Below, one piece after another: positions 23,701-39,347 of a DNA stretch of 60,000 nt. Under the pieces are notes generated by a model. The model was not told where the DNA came from and made no database searches. It worked only from the letters and a program-made list of their open reading frames with translations. Where the stretch lies: NCBI GenBank assembly GCA_030704615.1, contig CM060731.1, forward strand, positions 36,706,001 to 36,766,000, written 5' to 3'. The stretch's first letter is position 1. Each line of letters begins with the position of its first letter. The stretch is from Takakia lepidozioides (Eukaryota; Streptophyta; Takakiopsida; Takakiales; Takakiaceae). Both the position numbers and the translations under genes were made by a program.

Positions 23701-25466
23701 AATGGATGGCATTTTGAAGCCTTGTTTAATCATCATGAGATAAGAGAGTTGCAGATCTCCAATGTCACGATTGAACCCCTTAAGAAGTCACTGACAGAGC
23801 CACATAGCATTCAAAAGTTGCACAACACACTACACAATTTGTCACCTCCTCCACATGCATACACACTGCAAACACCTACTTAAGCCAATGCCCCTCTCTG
23901 TTACCCTTCTCCTCATAGCTGATCTGCCATAGCTAACATGTTAGACCCATGGCATTCAAATTGCGAATTACAGAGAGGACGAGGTTGGCATCTGGATCAG
24001 ATTACTCGAGTGATGAAAGGAAACAGTCTTCTGTTAAATATCTGTGAGTTGTACATGTAATTGGGCAGTTTGCAATGACTCAGAGAGTCAAACTTCAGCT
24101 TGATACAATCCCCAATCAGTTAAAATCCCATTAAAATCCCCTTATCCAAACTTCCCCTTGATCTCAATTGACAATCTTTACTTGCCCATACGTGACCTAC
24201 ACTGGAGACTCCTCATTTTTGAATTGATTGACTACTGCATTCCTGTCCAGTAAACCCATTATTGTCCAAATTGTCCATGCAAATTAGCAGCATAAATCTT
24301 ATCCATGTGCCATTTTTTAGCTTTGTATGGCTTTGTGCAGCAATGGCTATGCTGTGGACACTTCTTAAGGTAATTTCATGTGCTCTTCTTGGACCTGAAG
24401 CATTTGAGGCTGATTTTCTGTCTTCTTTCTTCAACCTATGGTTGCCACCAACAAATGCTTTAGGGTCCTGACTCTTGTCAAAAGCTCATTTTTTGCTTAC
24501 ATACCTCTATACTTGTGTGACAGCGGAAAATCCCAGAGCCAACAAAATGGTCGTAGAAGGGCAGTGCTATAGATTGAGCCACACCTTACTACGCTCTGTT
24601 GAAGGGCGAACATCCAGATAAGTGTAGTTGGTCAGCTGCATTGCATAACCGGCTTCCTTTGCAGACAAGGACTTAACTTTCCCATCTTTGACCTGGAATC
24701 ACATCTCCAAGACATATGTTAAGAGGAAAAGTACAATTGTGGCTCACCTTTGTGGTGTTTCTTGCAGGGCATCATTGGAGGGTTGACCTACTTGACAAAG
24801 CAGCTGTTCTACTAGACTGGTTCTATCCACCCTTGAAGCAATATCTGCAACTCTAGCTTGGTACAAGTTTTCCAACTCCTTAAACCTCTGTAACACGTAG
24901 AATCTTACAAGCGCCTCAATAAAAATTGTCATTTCATGCCAAAGGAGTTTTGAGATAGTAACTACCCCCGGCAGCGACATGCACCACATTGTCGTAAAAT
25001 TGCAAATCTCACAACGTCTGAAGCTAATTCTTCCCCGTAAAGTTGGACCTAAGAGATGTACACTTGCCTGGGACTCCCACCGTTTCTCAGCTGCTTGCAT
25101 CTCCTTTATTTGCTGTGCCAGGTCTGCGCACAAAATTCTTCTCTGTCCAAATCCACCACATCCATCTACGATCATCATGGCATCCCGCACAGCTTATAGT
25201 TCCAAGCAATTACAAGACCACTACCGCAAACTTGAGTAATCACAAGAAACCCTACAACCCATGAGAGGTCCGATATTGGAGCAAAGAGGTACCACGCTGG
25301 GAGCTGAAGAGCGATGGAGTGCCGGTGCCCTCATCGCAGCAACACGAAAACTGGCATTTGGGGCACCAAAGCATGCACTCTGGGACAGCCGAGCAACATG
25401 CTTGTCCCCTGCATGTACCTGCCCTGGCACCACCCCTACCACTCGCACACATGCCGCCATCGCCAT
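20790..25466 (-). CDS. STR11: Chloroplast rhodanese-like protein (STR11-like), ten exons
   Basis: Exons on the minus strand: 25466-25259, 25123-25068, 24692-24585, 23633-23537, 23236-23197, 22804-22730, 21891-21804, 21496-21429, 21120-21048, 20867-20790. The spliced CDS is 891 nt (296 aa), in frame throughout, and close in length to Arabidopsis rhodanese-like protein 11 (At4g24750, from memory about 290 aa). Residues 1-70 are Ala/Val/Ser rich with few acids, as in a chloroplast transit peptide. Then come a MQAAEKRW helix, KEAGYAMQLTNYTYLDVRP, AWVKDSIWIP, GGWWSGLPL, the active-site loop GCQKGLRSLAAC (Cys190 present), NLFWLNGGLDGAQEG, FAGIGGVSEFLGWTD and a C-terminal hydrophobic segment ending FLGAQQLSHYFQELQ. 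Nine introns are predicted. Intron 2 starts with GC (CAG|GCAAGT), the rest with GT. The family's substrate is not established; sulfurtransferase activity is inferred from the cysteine loop. Confidence 0.9.
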
Positions 25467-26618
25467 CCTCCCCGACTTGCTGAGTTCTCGGTAAGTGGAT
25501 GCAAAGGATCAGAGCTGTGAGAATGATCAACAAGATATTCTTTAAGAGAAGCAGGCTCTTGCAGAGATGAGAGCTAACTTAACTTAACTACATGTATATT
25601 CAAACCGAGAGACTTCACATGGGATCTCGCTCAGCTCTCCAATCAAACAAGACGAGCAAACGAGCATCTATCCAAACTGACAGATTCTGCCCCGAAAATC
25701 TGGGCTGACTTCTTCAACCGAGATCGCATCATCCCGCGAACAATACCTCCATTGCACTTTCAAGCACCCCAATTGCGAACTCTCACTGAGAAGATCAGAT
25801 TTACCTCGGGGTCATCCTTTGAAATATTCCACAGATTCCTGGATGCGCAAACAGACATTCATCCAGGTTACCCCCAAGTGATTGAATGAATGAAATATAT
25901 CGTTTCGCAGCACATGGATGACCATTGCACGAGGCTCACCCAGTCGCGGATGATGAGTGAATGGACGTTCGAATATTCCGTCGGTACTGACTGGGTTACA
26001 GGAAATTTCATCATCCTCTTTGCCCATTGAAGGCAAAGAAGAGGGAGCTTTGCTTGTGTGGAGAGTATTAGTGCTGCAATCCTCCCTCCCCCTTGCTCAT
26101 GTTAGAAGGGGAGTTCTTGCGCTTGTAATATCTCAGTAGGATAACAGACAAAACTGATGATTCTTGTTGCTATGAGTGAAAAGATTTCTCCAAGGCAGCG
26201 GTGTGCAGACAATGTAGGCAATAGCAGTGATCCATCATGTTGTAGACAGAAGGGTAAGCATTTTGTCGCTTGAGCTCGGCTGAGATGGTTAAAAGGGGGT
26301 TCCACTGTTCAGCATGGAAAAGAATCTCAACCCAAAATTGCGCCATAGCACTTGCTTACAGCTCATCAACAAAAACCATTTACAGTGTTGATTTGGGTGG
26401 AGGGAGAAGAGGGCAATAGAGCTGTGGCAGAGGGGGAGGGGCTTTTGTTGATTTGAGTGGAGGGAGAACCCGAGAACATAGAGCTGTGGGATCGAAGCCC
26501 CTGCCTAAGCAGGATTTCTCCTGCCTATCAACGCAAATTGGTAGAAGACATGAATCTGTGCACTAATGAACAAAAGGGGACAATTTGAGGTCAAGCTGGA
26601 ATGAAAGAAGCTAGATAT
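25467..26618. other. Intergenic, promoter side of the rhodanese gene
   Basis: A spacer of 1.15 kb between the RING gene stop codon and the rhodanese start codon, both minus strand. Two near-identical lines, TTGATTTGGGTGGAGGGAGA (26390) and TTGATTTGAGTGGAGGGAGA (26451), form a 60-bp direct repeat. No coding region is supported. Confidence 0.45.
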
Positions 26619-29600
26619 TTACACGGAGGGGGCTGGCCCGGTTGTTGTCTCTGTGACATCGTGCTTGCACACAGGGCAGAGTTTAGAGTAATTGAGTAAC
26701 CACTCGGCTCCACAAGCTTGGTGGAACTTATGGTGGCATGACAGCATGAGAAGCTTCTCCCCATTCTCGTAATCACCCTGGCATATGACACAGACCCTGC
26801 ACAGCCGGGATGTTGAGATTAGTGTGTGTACTTTCAATGACAGGTTGTATAATGAGTTATATGCCAAGCTGCTTCTCCCCCTGCTGAAGTCCAGGGACAG
26901 CCCAAATATATGGGCTGATATGAGCTGAACTGGAACTCTCTCATTCTTCCAACCAGCTTGTGAGGACTATGGTCACATGCCTACGACAAACAGCGTCCAG
27001 TGCATACAGTACCTAACACTCTTCTCACTCACAAAAACAGAAAATTACAGATAGAAGGGATATGAAATGCACCAAGAAAAATATAGGCACTAAATAAGAG
27101 CCGATCCATGACACCTAAGAATTTTTTTCCATCCAACTAGGTTTATTGCCAAGATTATATGCTAATTGCAGATTAGGGAAGGGAAACCAGTTGAGCACAT
27201 TCCAGCATGAGCAGCTCTATGTTCAAGAACCAGTCCTGTTGCATCGAAGGGAAGGAACCGAAATAAGAGAAATCTGCCTCCTGTTACCATGGCTTTCTGG
27301 ACCAAAAAGAAGATGTGGCCAACGTTCACGGAAACTTTTTCCGTAAATTTATTATGAAATGGAACGCCCAAGGATCGGACATAAATCAGCACTGTTAAGA
27401 TCCAAGCTCTATGCTGCATACCCTTACAGAAAGCAAGGAGAGACTTACTCCAGTGTCTGGTTAAGACTCGCGGCTTGCTCCATACTGAAGGGGAAGACAG
27501 TCAAAGAAGAGACCAATGCTTTGGGTGCCACACAGCGCACATTCTCCAGCTGCACCAAACTCTGCAATACCTCCCTATCACCTTATCAGATATCCCTGCA
27601 TAACAACTACACATATCCCCAGCTGGGTCAATTTCTGGCACAGAGGCCAGTTCATTTGAACTTCAACCTACTGCCCAGCATGCATAGGCCCTTCAGGTGT
27701 AGTCCTCAACTATCACTTCTTTACATCACAAACTTTCTAGGATGGAGAGAGAATGTACTCATAAGACACTGGAAGAGAGAAAATGTACTTATAAGACGTT
27801 GTTTGCCATAGCCTTGTGGCCATAGACTCCGCACCCAGTTTCGGCAGAATATTGGAAGAGAGAGAGATTGTACTCATAAGACGTTGTTTGCCGTAGCCTT
27901 GTGGCCATTGACCCCGCGCCCAGTTTGAGCGGGAACAAAAGGGACAGAACCTACCTCTGTCAGGGGCTGACGTTGGTAGTAAGACTTACCTCCATATAAA
28001 GAATTAATCCGGGTTTTCCAGATATCCTCTAGAAATCCCTTCACACAAGCATCAATCTGCTGTGTGTGACTTGCCCAAAAACTAGGCCTCAGGAGGGCCT
28101 GGGCTTTTGGCTCAGCCTCGAGACTTTCAAAGTTGGTAAACAGGGGTACAGGCACAATTCCCTTAATAGATTTGAAGAGAGCATCTCTTTGGTGAGAGAA
28201 CCCCGGACAGTGTATCAGAAAATGAATACTGTCTTCAGATTGCCCACACAACGGGCAATTGCACTCTCCCTTTCCTCTCTGCTTCTGTTTGCTGTTCAAA
28301 GGTAGGCTTCCTGCCCTGAGTTTAAATTTCAGTCTAGTGCCGAGAGTGGGTAGACCCTTGAGGTCATCCAAGATGTCCTCCCCCATGTCACAGAAACAAG
28401 TTCAGGGAAGTTTTCTGCCTAACTTCATTTTCATCAGACAATCTCATGGCAACAGACATGGCTGAGGACACTACAGCCTCTAAGTCAGATTTATCCAGCA
28501 GGGTCAAGACTTGCGGATCCAGGTCCAGGTCCTTGAGGATCTCTTCTACTCTCTTCTGCCAGGACTTAGCCTGTTTGACAGGGCGGTCCTGTTTCCAAGA
28601 TATAGAGTCGATTAATTTAGGATATCTGGTGTCGGGCATATGTTGCAGCTGACCCCACCATCTGACCTTGAATTCATCTCGTCGGGAGCTTAAGGACGGA
28701 ATGCCAAACTCACCCCGAACAGCCACATTGGCTGTTTTGGAGCATGCTGACATACACTCCTTAAGCACCCCCACTTGAATGGATTCTAGAGACTTAGCCT
28801 GGTTGGAGTTATCAACCCATATAGCAGATCCGTACTCCAAGGCAGGTCTAATAACGCGACAAAGCATGGTTTTCTTAACCTCAGAGTTGACCCCTCTGCA
28901 GTGGAAAAATTTAGTGAGCCCCAGAGCTTTGCCCTTGCCAGTTTGAACAACTTTCCGGATATGTGCATCCCAATTACAATTGGAGGAGAACTCAACGCCC
29001 AGGTATGTGTAGGAAGGGAGGACCGGGATCTCTTGGAAGAGAGAGAGAAAGGAAAAGGAACGGAAGAAAAAGTACTTGATAATGCCCACAGGAAAGGTGG
29101 AAGGGAGGAATGCAAGGGAATGAAAAACCAAGAAAGTTTGTATGCACACCTCATAGCTCATGTCAGTGATGACAGGTGCTGGCAGCCTTGTATGCTGACC
29201 ATTGGTAGTTGAGTCTCGAAGGGCAAGTGACAGGGCTGTGCTCTCCAGATCCCCAACAAATCAGAAGGCCGAAAAAAATAATAACATGACAAAGCATCTG
29301 GGGGGGTCATAGATGTCTTGCAGTTCCAACTACCTGCTAATTCACAAGTACCTAAAAACATGACACTCCTTAAAGGTGTAGCCCATTAAAAACATAAAAT
29401 GCCTGATGATTTTCGCCTCAGACAAGGAGATATACTCCTCAGCAAAAGATTGAAAGCATCACCTTCCATAATAAGCATTGACAGGCTTTAAAGAATGGAA
29501 CCAATCACAAGTGACTGCACCAACCATCTTCACCCCCACCCAGATGAGCAATATGAGTATTACCAAGAGCGATATCGACCTCCAACTCGTCATGGTGAAG

Positions 29601-30659
29601 TAGCCGGGGAGGCCCAAATTCTCGATTTACAGTGCCATTCAAAAAGTCCTCTAAATCGTCTCTGACTGAGTTACGCCGGGAAGTCCGTCTTGCACGCCGC
29701 CGGTTAATTGCTGGGCTAGGAGCAACCACACTCACACCCAATCATCAAGTGAACTATGACAGAAAGTTGTTCTCATGCACTCTAACGATCTGTGGAGTAG
29801 TAGAAGTTGTTTGTACAAGAGTGGCTATCATTACTCTGCATCAAATGTTCAGCTTCGCATAATTTATCCTCTAGTACAACACACTGCCATGTGGCAATGA
29901 CAATACTGTGATAAGGGACACAACTTTGACTACCTCTGAGACGGAGGAAACTCATTGACTTTTTCTTGAGGAATATTAGCTTGCTGTAGCCCTGTAACCA
30001 TAGCCCTGCAAGATACTATCCCAATGAATCCATCCGTCAGGATACAGATCTCAGTCAATAATTGTCATTGTGCTCCTGTCTGATGCAGGGAAAAAATCCA
30101 AGTAATATAATGACACACCAAGCAGATTGGCAAGAGGGAGAAGGAAAGAATGTACTCATAAGACATTGTTTGCCGTAGCCTCGAAGAATGGCAAATTTCC
30201 AAGAGACTACACCAAAGACCATGTGTACTTCCGAACACACCCATAAGAACTTGGGGAGGCATCAATTAGACACTACTGCATCTGCCATTCACAGCTGCTA
30301 CTGCCAAACATGGTTGAGAAATAATAAAATGGTGTGTCAATTTAAACTGTTACCCCGGGCACAAGGACATGGAAAGAGGAAGAGGGGAATTACTTAAGAT
30401 AGCAGACTGGACATGAAAATTGTTTCAACAGTGCACCTTTTCCAGCCGTCCTCTCACTCCAACTTGTATCATGAGCGACTGTAGTCTGTAGCACCAAGCA
30501 TTCTGGAAATGAAGCACAAAATCAGAGACTGCAATAAATCACAAGTATACTGGATAAATACAATTTGTACAAAATTTCTGCACAGCAATATGAACATCTG
30601 GCATTTGGGAGACATATTCACTTTGATCGTTGAAGTCATGCATGCCCTCATTGTTGGAC
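26619..30659 (-). CDS. RING-H2 E3 ubiquitin ligase, partly resolved
   Basis: The last two exons are clear: 27561-27449 (ends CTG GA|GTAAGT) joined to 26796-26619 (begins G GTC TGT), giving the E-VCVICQGDYENGEKL junction and a stop. The last exon is one RING-H2 domain: CVIC, then LSCHHKF, HQAC, and CPVC, that is C-x2-C, C-x-H-x2-H-x2-C and C-x2-C with all eight ligands present, ending TETTTGPAPSV. The domain resembles BIG BROTHER-type E3 ligases, which recruit E2 enzymes and ubiquitinate regulators. Upstream, 29710-29564 is a probable exon (INRRRARRTSRRNSVRDD, acidic EDFLNGTVN) with good splice sites; its end phase requires another exon I did not find. A possible further exon is 30659-30571. 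The initiator is unknown. A LINE relic occupies the region between the known exons. Confidence 0.7.
27340..27440 (-). mobile_element. SINE-like fragment shared with 40.1 kb
   Basis: About 68 bp (minus strand, roughly 27434-27367) reading TGTAAGGGTATGCAGCATAG then AGCTTGGATCTTAACAGTGC is nearly identical to plus-strand 40071-40138. Both copies are followed by ATTTCAT-type sequence. Presence on opposite strands at two unrelated loci indicates a dispersed element, most likely a truncated non-LTR element. It lies in the intron between the last two RING exons. Confidence 0.55.
27783..27927 (-). repeat. Duplicated LINE 3' end
   Basis: Two copies, 86 bp apart (27783-27841 and 27869-27927), of a line containing ATAAGACGTTGTTTGCC and CATAGCCTTGTGGCC or its variant. 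The right copy covers the C-terminal codons and stop of the LINE ORF read on the minus strand. A third, shorter copy is at 30149-30181. The duplication looks like repeated 3'-end insertion or local slippage. Confidence 0.6.
27874..29100 (-). pseudogene. 5'-truncated, frameshifted LINE reverse transcriptase
   Basis: Read on the minus strand, about 29040-28388 encodes the C-terminal part of a non-LTR retrotransposon reverse transcriptase: YLGVEFSSNCNWDAHI, LTKFFHCRGV, MLCRVIRPALEYGSAIW. The next frame, 28386-27874, encodes a downstream zinc-binding segment CPLCGQ...HFLIHC of the zf-RVT type. The two frames meet at a stop near 28388, so the ORF is broken there. The catalytic YADD region and everything upstream are absent (5' truncation, usual for LINEs). 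It lies in an intron of the minus-strand RING gene, in the same orientation. Confidence 0.85.
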
Positions 30660-32188
30660 CTACAATAATTTAACCCCGTCACATTTATCAACAAACCTCT
30701 ATCCTCACTGCCAGCATTGCCTTTCAGCACTGCATACCAAATGTGGGGAGCACCCCAAGGAAGAGACACAGGTTATGGAACCGTTTCAGTCGGATATATT
30801 TGGAATCAAATTAGCAATAGTTACACGTCCCAGGATGTGTCTCTCCAACACACCACACTAGTCATTTTCCCATGCAACCAGATAAGCAATTAAAGGCAGG
30901 GAAGGTTCAGGCGTTCACCAAGTTACAATGAAACCACGAAAACTTAGCAGGGACGAATGCAGCTTATCGTCGCCCTCATCTCTTAGGCCTTCCGTACTCT
31001 TAATCTCCCGGCTCCGACTACAGCGGCCCGGAGCCTTGCCCCTGCCTCTAACTCCTCCCTATGTTCTGTTCTCCCTGCAATAATAGAAAACTTCGTTTGG
31101 CCTGGAAGTATAGCGCTGCTTGCAGATAATATCCTCTATGAACAATTGTAAGAAAGAGAATGGCAGATACATGAAAAAGACCGCTTCTGTCGCCTAATAC
31201 TTCCTAAGACTTAGTTTCCGCAAAACTGACGACAAGATTCTGAAAATCAGAACCTTCAACACATCATACAACGATGCGGACGGATACAGCCTCAGCAATT
31301 TCCAACAAGCCAATTTGTTAAGCAGTTGCCAACCGTCTCTTCCAGAAGGGGCTGTGTTTCCCTCATACCACTAAGCCGTCTTACAATTCGCTACAAGATC
31401 TAGTCATATTTCCACTGGTTACAGACAAGCAAAGGACAATTCACAAAACAGAAGCATCGCACCTAAACACCGGACCAGATCCGTCTGTCCACCGAGAAAG
31501 ACATTGAAAATTCACTGTGAGAGAAATTCAAAGACCACTGAAAGTCTTTTATCGGGGACTCTCTGGAGTCTGACGACCTCGATGTCATTCCAAACACGCA
31601 AACATCGCTCCCATTGATCAGAAGCTAACTCGCACCCTCCCTGACATTCCATACCACAAAAATCTATCAATCTATGGCTCAGGAACAAGAAATTACCCTA
31701 ATTCGGTCACTTCCAAACAGATCGTCTCCCAAAGCTCGTCCCGAACCGCACCTTCAATCCAAGAAAGAGACAGACAAAGAGAATGTGCCGGAGCTCCTCT
31801 GAGGCTCATACTGGATCTCCTTTATTTCGCATTCTCATAAAGGCACCACCGCGTCCAATTAAACCGCGCCACGATCTCAATCTATCTCTAGCCGTAAGAT
31901 CTGAGGCTCCGAAAATAATCAGCAACCGTTACTTTTCCCAGTGATCGACGGTGACTATTCTCAGGTCGCTTTTCTATAATTGTCTTCACTTCTCGACAAA
32001 AGACTTTACCACGTGGCGGAGAAACGTTCGCTGAACAATTATCACGGCTCAGTTTACGTCCCAAATTTTGTTGACACGTTGTGCACCATGCTTAGCCACG
32101 TGGACGGTTCTGGGTGGCGATTCTTCATCCAACTGCCCTTTGTCCATGGACCCATACATTGGTGAATGAATGAATGAATGATAGATGG
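30660..32188. other. Probable 5' region of RING gene and intergenic spacer
   Basis: Contains possible 5' exon sequence of the minus-strand RING gene (a TTATTGCAG acceptor-like site near 31077, followed by a GC-rich stretch to about 30985), but I could not fix an initiator. The rest is unassigned. A TGAA microsatellite lies at 32164-32180. Confidence 0.35.
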
Positions 32189-32909
32189 TGGACAACCGTT
32201 TAGACATTTTTGCGCCTAATAATAAAATCAATCAATCAGAAAATTTGGCATGTTTTGAAAACAATTCTCAAATTAGGCATCTTCGTGCTATAATTTTTTA
32301 GGATTGGGCCCATGAGAAGAGAACATTTATTTTCTTAAGAATAAAATTACAAAATAGACACCCAATGCCCATGGGCCCTTCTAGGCTCCAGCTACCTTTC
32401 ATTTCCTTTGAAACCCTAAAAATGCCCCTCTTTGTTGTACGTGGTGCTCCAAGGCTCAAGCTGGTAGAGGCAAGTTCTCCCTTCGCTCTTACACTTTAAT
32501 ATTGATCGTCCACACTAGTATATGCACGTTGATACAGGGCTTTGGTACATTGGTCACTGGGTAGGCACGGTGGTTCAGGGCTTTGATACATCGGTCATTG
32601 GGTACACTGGTTTTCATATTGGTATGCTGGTGCATGGTGAAGCCTCTTACATAATGGTACTCTTGAGTTGTGGTAGGCTGGTAGGCTAGTTATCTCCGCA
32701 CGCATATATTTGTATTGATTTTTGTTCAAAGAAATTTTGATCTTATTACAAACAACACGAGAAGAGGCTTGCAATTTTTTTGGTGGAATTTTTGGGCATT
32801 AGGCACTTTGGTCCCATAATTTCCCAACAATTAGGCCAAAATCTGAAAAATTCACAGAATTGATTAGGCACTTTCATTTTGAATTAATTATCGCCTAAAC
32901 GGTTGTCCA
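32189..32909. mobile_element. 721-bp element with 15-bp perfect TIRs
   Basis: TGGACAACCGTTTAG at 32189-32203 is the exact reverse complement of CTAAACGGTTGTCCA at 32895-32909. A similar subterminal TAGGC/GCCTA line lies inside each end (GCGCCTAAT at 32212, ATCGCCTAA at 32890). The interior has short tandem lines (TTGGTACATTGGTCACTGGG at 32541 and a variant at 32585) and no transposase. It fits a non-autonomous DNA transposon. I see no clear target-site duplication. Confidence 0.65.
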
Positions 32910-32916
32910 GGGACGT

Positions 32917-32930
32917 TATATATATAAAAT
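32917..32930 (+). promoter_or_regulatory. TATA-like box upstream of LC8 gene 1
   Basis: TATATATATAAAAT begins 8 bp after the right end of the inverted-repeat element. It lies about 0.94 kb before the LC8 initiator, compatible with a long 5' UTR or a 5' UTR intron. The position relative to the transcription start is unverified. Confidence 0.4.
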
Positions 32931-33013
32931 AGAATATGTTTTAGTTTCATCCATCCAGATCGACATTTCACTGGTTGATATTTCATCCAACGCAGTACTG
33001 GCAATCTTGGCAC

Positions 33014-33078
33014 GGGTAGTTAGGACGGGTAAAGGGTAGAAGCCCCCCCCTGTCTCGCTCTCCATTTCTCTTTCTCTT
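33014..33078 (+). promoter_or_regulatory. Conserved promoter block, LC8 gene 1
   Basis: GGGTAGTTA-G-GACGGGTAAA at 33014-33033 followed by a C run and a CTCTC/TTTCTCTT tract. The same order occurs upstream of LC8 gene 2 at 37181-37245. Conservation of a non-coding block between paralogs whose spacers otherwise differ suggests a shared core-promoter or 5' UTR element. Confidence 0.5.
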
Positions 33079-33866
33079 GTGCGATCGATCGCCTCTTGGT
33101 CTACGGTGTGTGCACGTCAGCGCTTTTCTCCTGTTAATATTCCATTGAGTGACCTGATTTCCTGGCTAGCGAGGAAGTTCACTGTCTTGAATTGATTATA
33201 TCTGTCATAAGGATTGTCTCTATCATTGGAATTCCATGTTTTTTCCAAGTTTATGAGTAAGTAGTGTGTGTCTGAGGATGTAGCCGACTACGGGATGTAT
33301 AACAATCTGACATTGTCAGTGCTCTGCTTTTATGTCTCCTTTTTGGCTGTGTTCTTCGCAAGTTGCATCTCTGATATTTGTTAGGATGTGATCAAATTTG
33401 TCTGCTCTGTTTCTCTGCTGTTAAGGCTTTTCCAAATTTTGTCGTTCAGAAGTCATTTTCCTATCAACAAACTGGAGTGTCTGAGTACATTCTACATACT
33501 TTGACTTCAACACTGTATTTCCAAGTTTTCTGGTTCTCTCAGCGTGTGTCATTCCATACTACTTTTCAACGACTATTATTCTTTCTCGTATTTGAGAATT
33601 GTAATCTTCTAGTCTAATAATAACAGACAAGCATTTGCTTTGGACTACCGGCTAATCGCGTGATCGTTCCCTTTCCATGTATGCCAAGATTAGTCGCCTC
33701 TATTTTCTGGAAGAGGTTGGTAGTTTGCACGAAGAAACAATTTTTTCCCTCTGTATCTCTGCCAGAGATACAGTTCATGCCGTACCTGTCAGGTTTTGAT
33801 CTAGATTGAGAGTGAATGAACCCTAGGAGCAGACTCCATCTTTCAAGTTAGAGTAGGAGCGCCAAT

Positions 33867-35991
<2,125 letters not shown>

Positions 35992-37180
35992 AGACATCCC
36001 CTGGGAGTCGGCACTTGGCACCCAAGGGTCTTGAGTCTTGAGCTCACGAGTATCCGACCCTCTTCGATTCAGTTTTTCATTTCTGTCTCGGCAATCCTCC
36101 AGTTCTGTAGTTTCTCATGGGTAAGACTAAGGCGTCTGTCACGTCGATACAATTGCTGGAGGTGTACGTTCTGCCAGCTTTAGCCATGGGTAAGTTTCGT
36201 GCTATGGAGGCGATCGTACAGCTAGAGCTTGTGTACTTGGGATGCTATTCACTCTGTTGTTGTAATATAATTATTTGGTACTGTGTAGGCTTTATCAGGA
36301 AAATTACTCTGTTGTTGTCATTTACATAGAGACTTTACTCTATTGTGTCTGTTTAGGTACCTATACCTCAGGGCACACTTGTGTCCATTGTCCCTGTAGG
36401 CGTCTTTACATCCATCTGCCAAATTCTTTGTTTCCTTTTGTTTTTGCACTTGAGCACGCCAGGTGTGTGTGCCATCAAGCTTGTGGATAACTCCTGGGGA
36501 ATCCTTCAAAAATGTTCCTGCAAGAGTCAACTGGCCCCTAAGACGAGCTGTGCATTGATCAGTAGGCTTTGAAAATCTGCAGGACGTTGAACAAACTTTA
36601 CTTTACTTTCATTTCTATCTAATATCGAATTCTATCCCGCCCTTTTCACCTCCTGTAAAACCGGACTTCGAAGTTTCCCGAACCAGAGAAGACAAAACTC
36701 TGACCTTTTCGTCCATGCCATTAACTTTCTGTTTCTCAAATTCTGCCTCGTGGCTCCACACATAAAAAATACTAGGGCGCACAATCTCCCACAACAGTCC
36801 TTATCCAGCAGCATGAGGCCCCACCCAAAACTAACACACATCACACTGCCATCGACCCAGTACCGTCAAGCATCTTCACACAATAAGATGAGCAGCCCTC
36901 TGCGCTAAAATCATATAAGAATCAACAAGATACAATATCAGGACAACGGACCTCAGTTTGGTACAAAGTACAAAGTGTGGCTCTCCATATCGAATCCTGC
37001 CACGCAGCCATCCGATCCAACTTAACATATTGTTTTATTTTAATTAATAAAGGGACATATTGTAAAATAAAAAAATAATTATTCTATACGATATTGGGGA
37101 TGCATGCATGGGCATGGGCATGGAAAGGGTCAAGTACAGTTTGCTGAATCTACGGTAACTGACACACCCGGTCATACAAA
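35992..37180. other. Intergenic between the LC8 copies
   Basis: Spacer containing the 3' UTR of copy 1 and upstream sequence of copy 2. No separate gene is recognised. Part of the duplicated block must lie here, but outside the exons and the promoter block the similarity has mostly decayed. Confidence 0.4.
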
Positions 37181-37245
37181 GGGTAGTTACGACGGGTAAA
37201 AGAGCTCCCCCCCATTCTCGCTCTCGCTTTCTCTTGCGCTTCTAC
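37181..37245 (+). promoter_or_regulatory. Conserved promoter block, LC8 gene 2
   Basis: GGGTAGTTA-C-GACGGGTAAA at 37181-37200, then a C run and a CTCTC/TTTCTCTT tract, matching 33014-33078. It is 600 bp before the ATG here and 853 bp before the ATG in copy 1. Confidence 0.5.
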
Positions 37246-37780
37246 TCTCCTGTAGCGTCTCTTTGCTTATCCCATGCTCTGCTCTGCGTTGCGTTGCACT
37301 GCATACCAGCCTAAACTTGGAGCGTGTTGGAGTCTGAGTCGGTGGATGTCCTAATTATTACTCGTCCCCCCCATTTTAGCGCTCTGAATTGTGTTTGACA
37401 AGCATCTGTGCATCAAGATCGTGTGTCCCTTTGTTGGAGATTCACCTTCCAGCATTTTTCATGTTTTCGAAGTCTGGAACTCATCCGGCCGTCCTCTTGT
37501 CAACTGCTGTTTCTTTCGCTCTCACGTGTTGATCGCACTTTTAGCAACCAGAAGGAAAATCAGCTTTCGGCGCGTTACCGTCTTGTTGCTCTCTGCCTTC
37601 CCGTGTTGAAGAGGGTTGCGCGGACAATTTCTTCTACATATTTGCTGCATCACGCCCCGCGGTGACCGTCTTTGCTTTCCAAGTTTACTGAGTGGACCGA
37701 TCTTTGGTTGTGATTGAGACGAGCGTGTGAGGGAACCCTAGGACTATCTTGAGCTTTCAAGTTGGAGTAGGAGAGACAGA

Positions 37781-39347
<1,567 letters not shown>

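Noticed and set aside
24744-25067. Minus-strand ORF reading KELENLYQARVADIASRVDR within the rhodanese gene
   Set aside because: It lies wholly in intron 2 of a phase-consistent model that matches the protein family without it.
29505-29563. C-terminal extension of the exon-like ORF at 29741-29505
   Set aside because: A good donor (CTTG|GTAATA) ends the exon at 29564; the rest is intron read-through.
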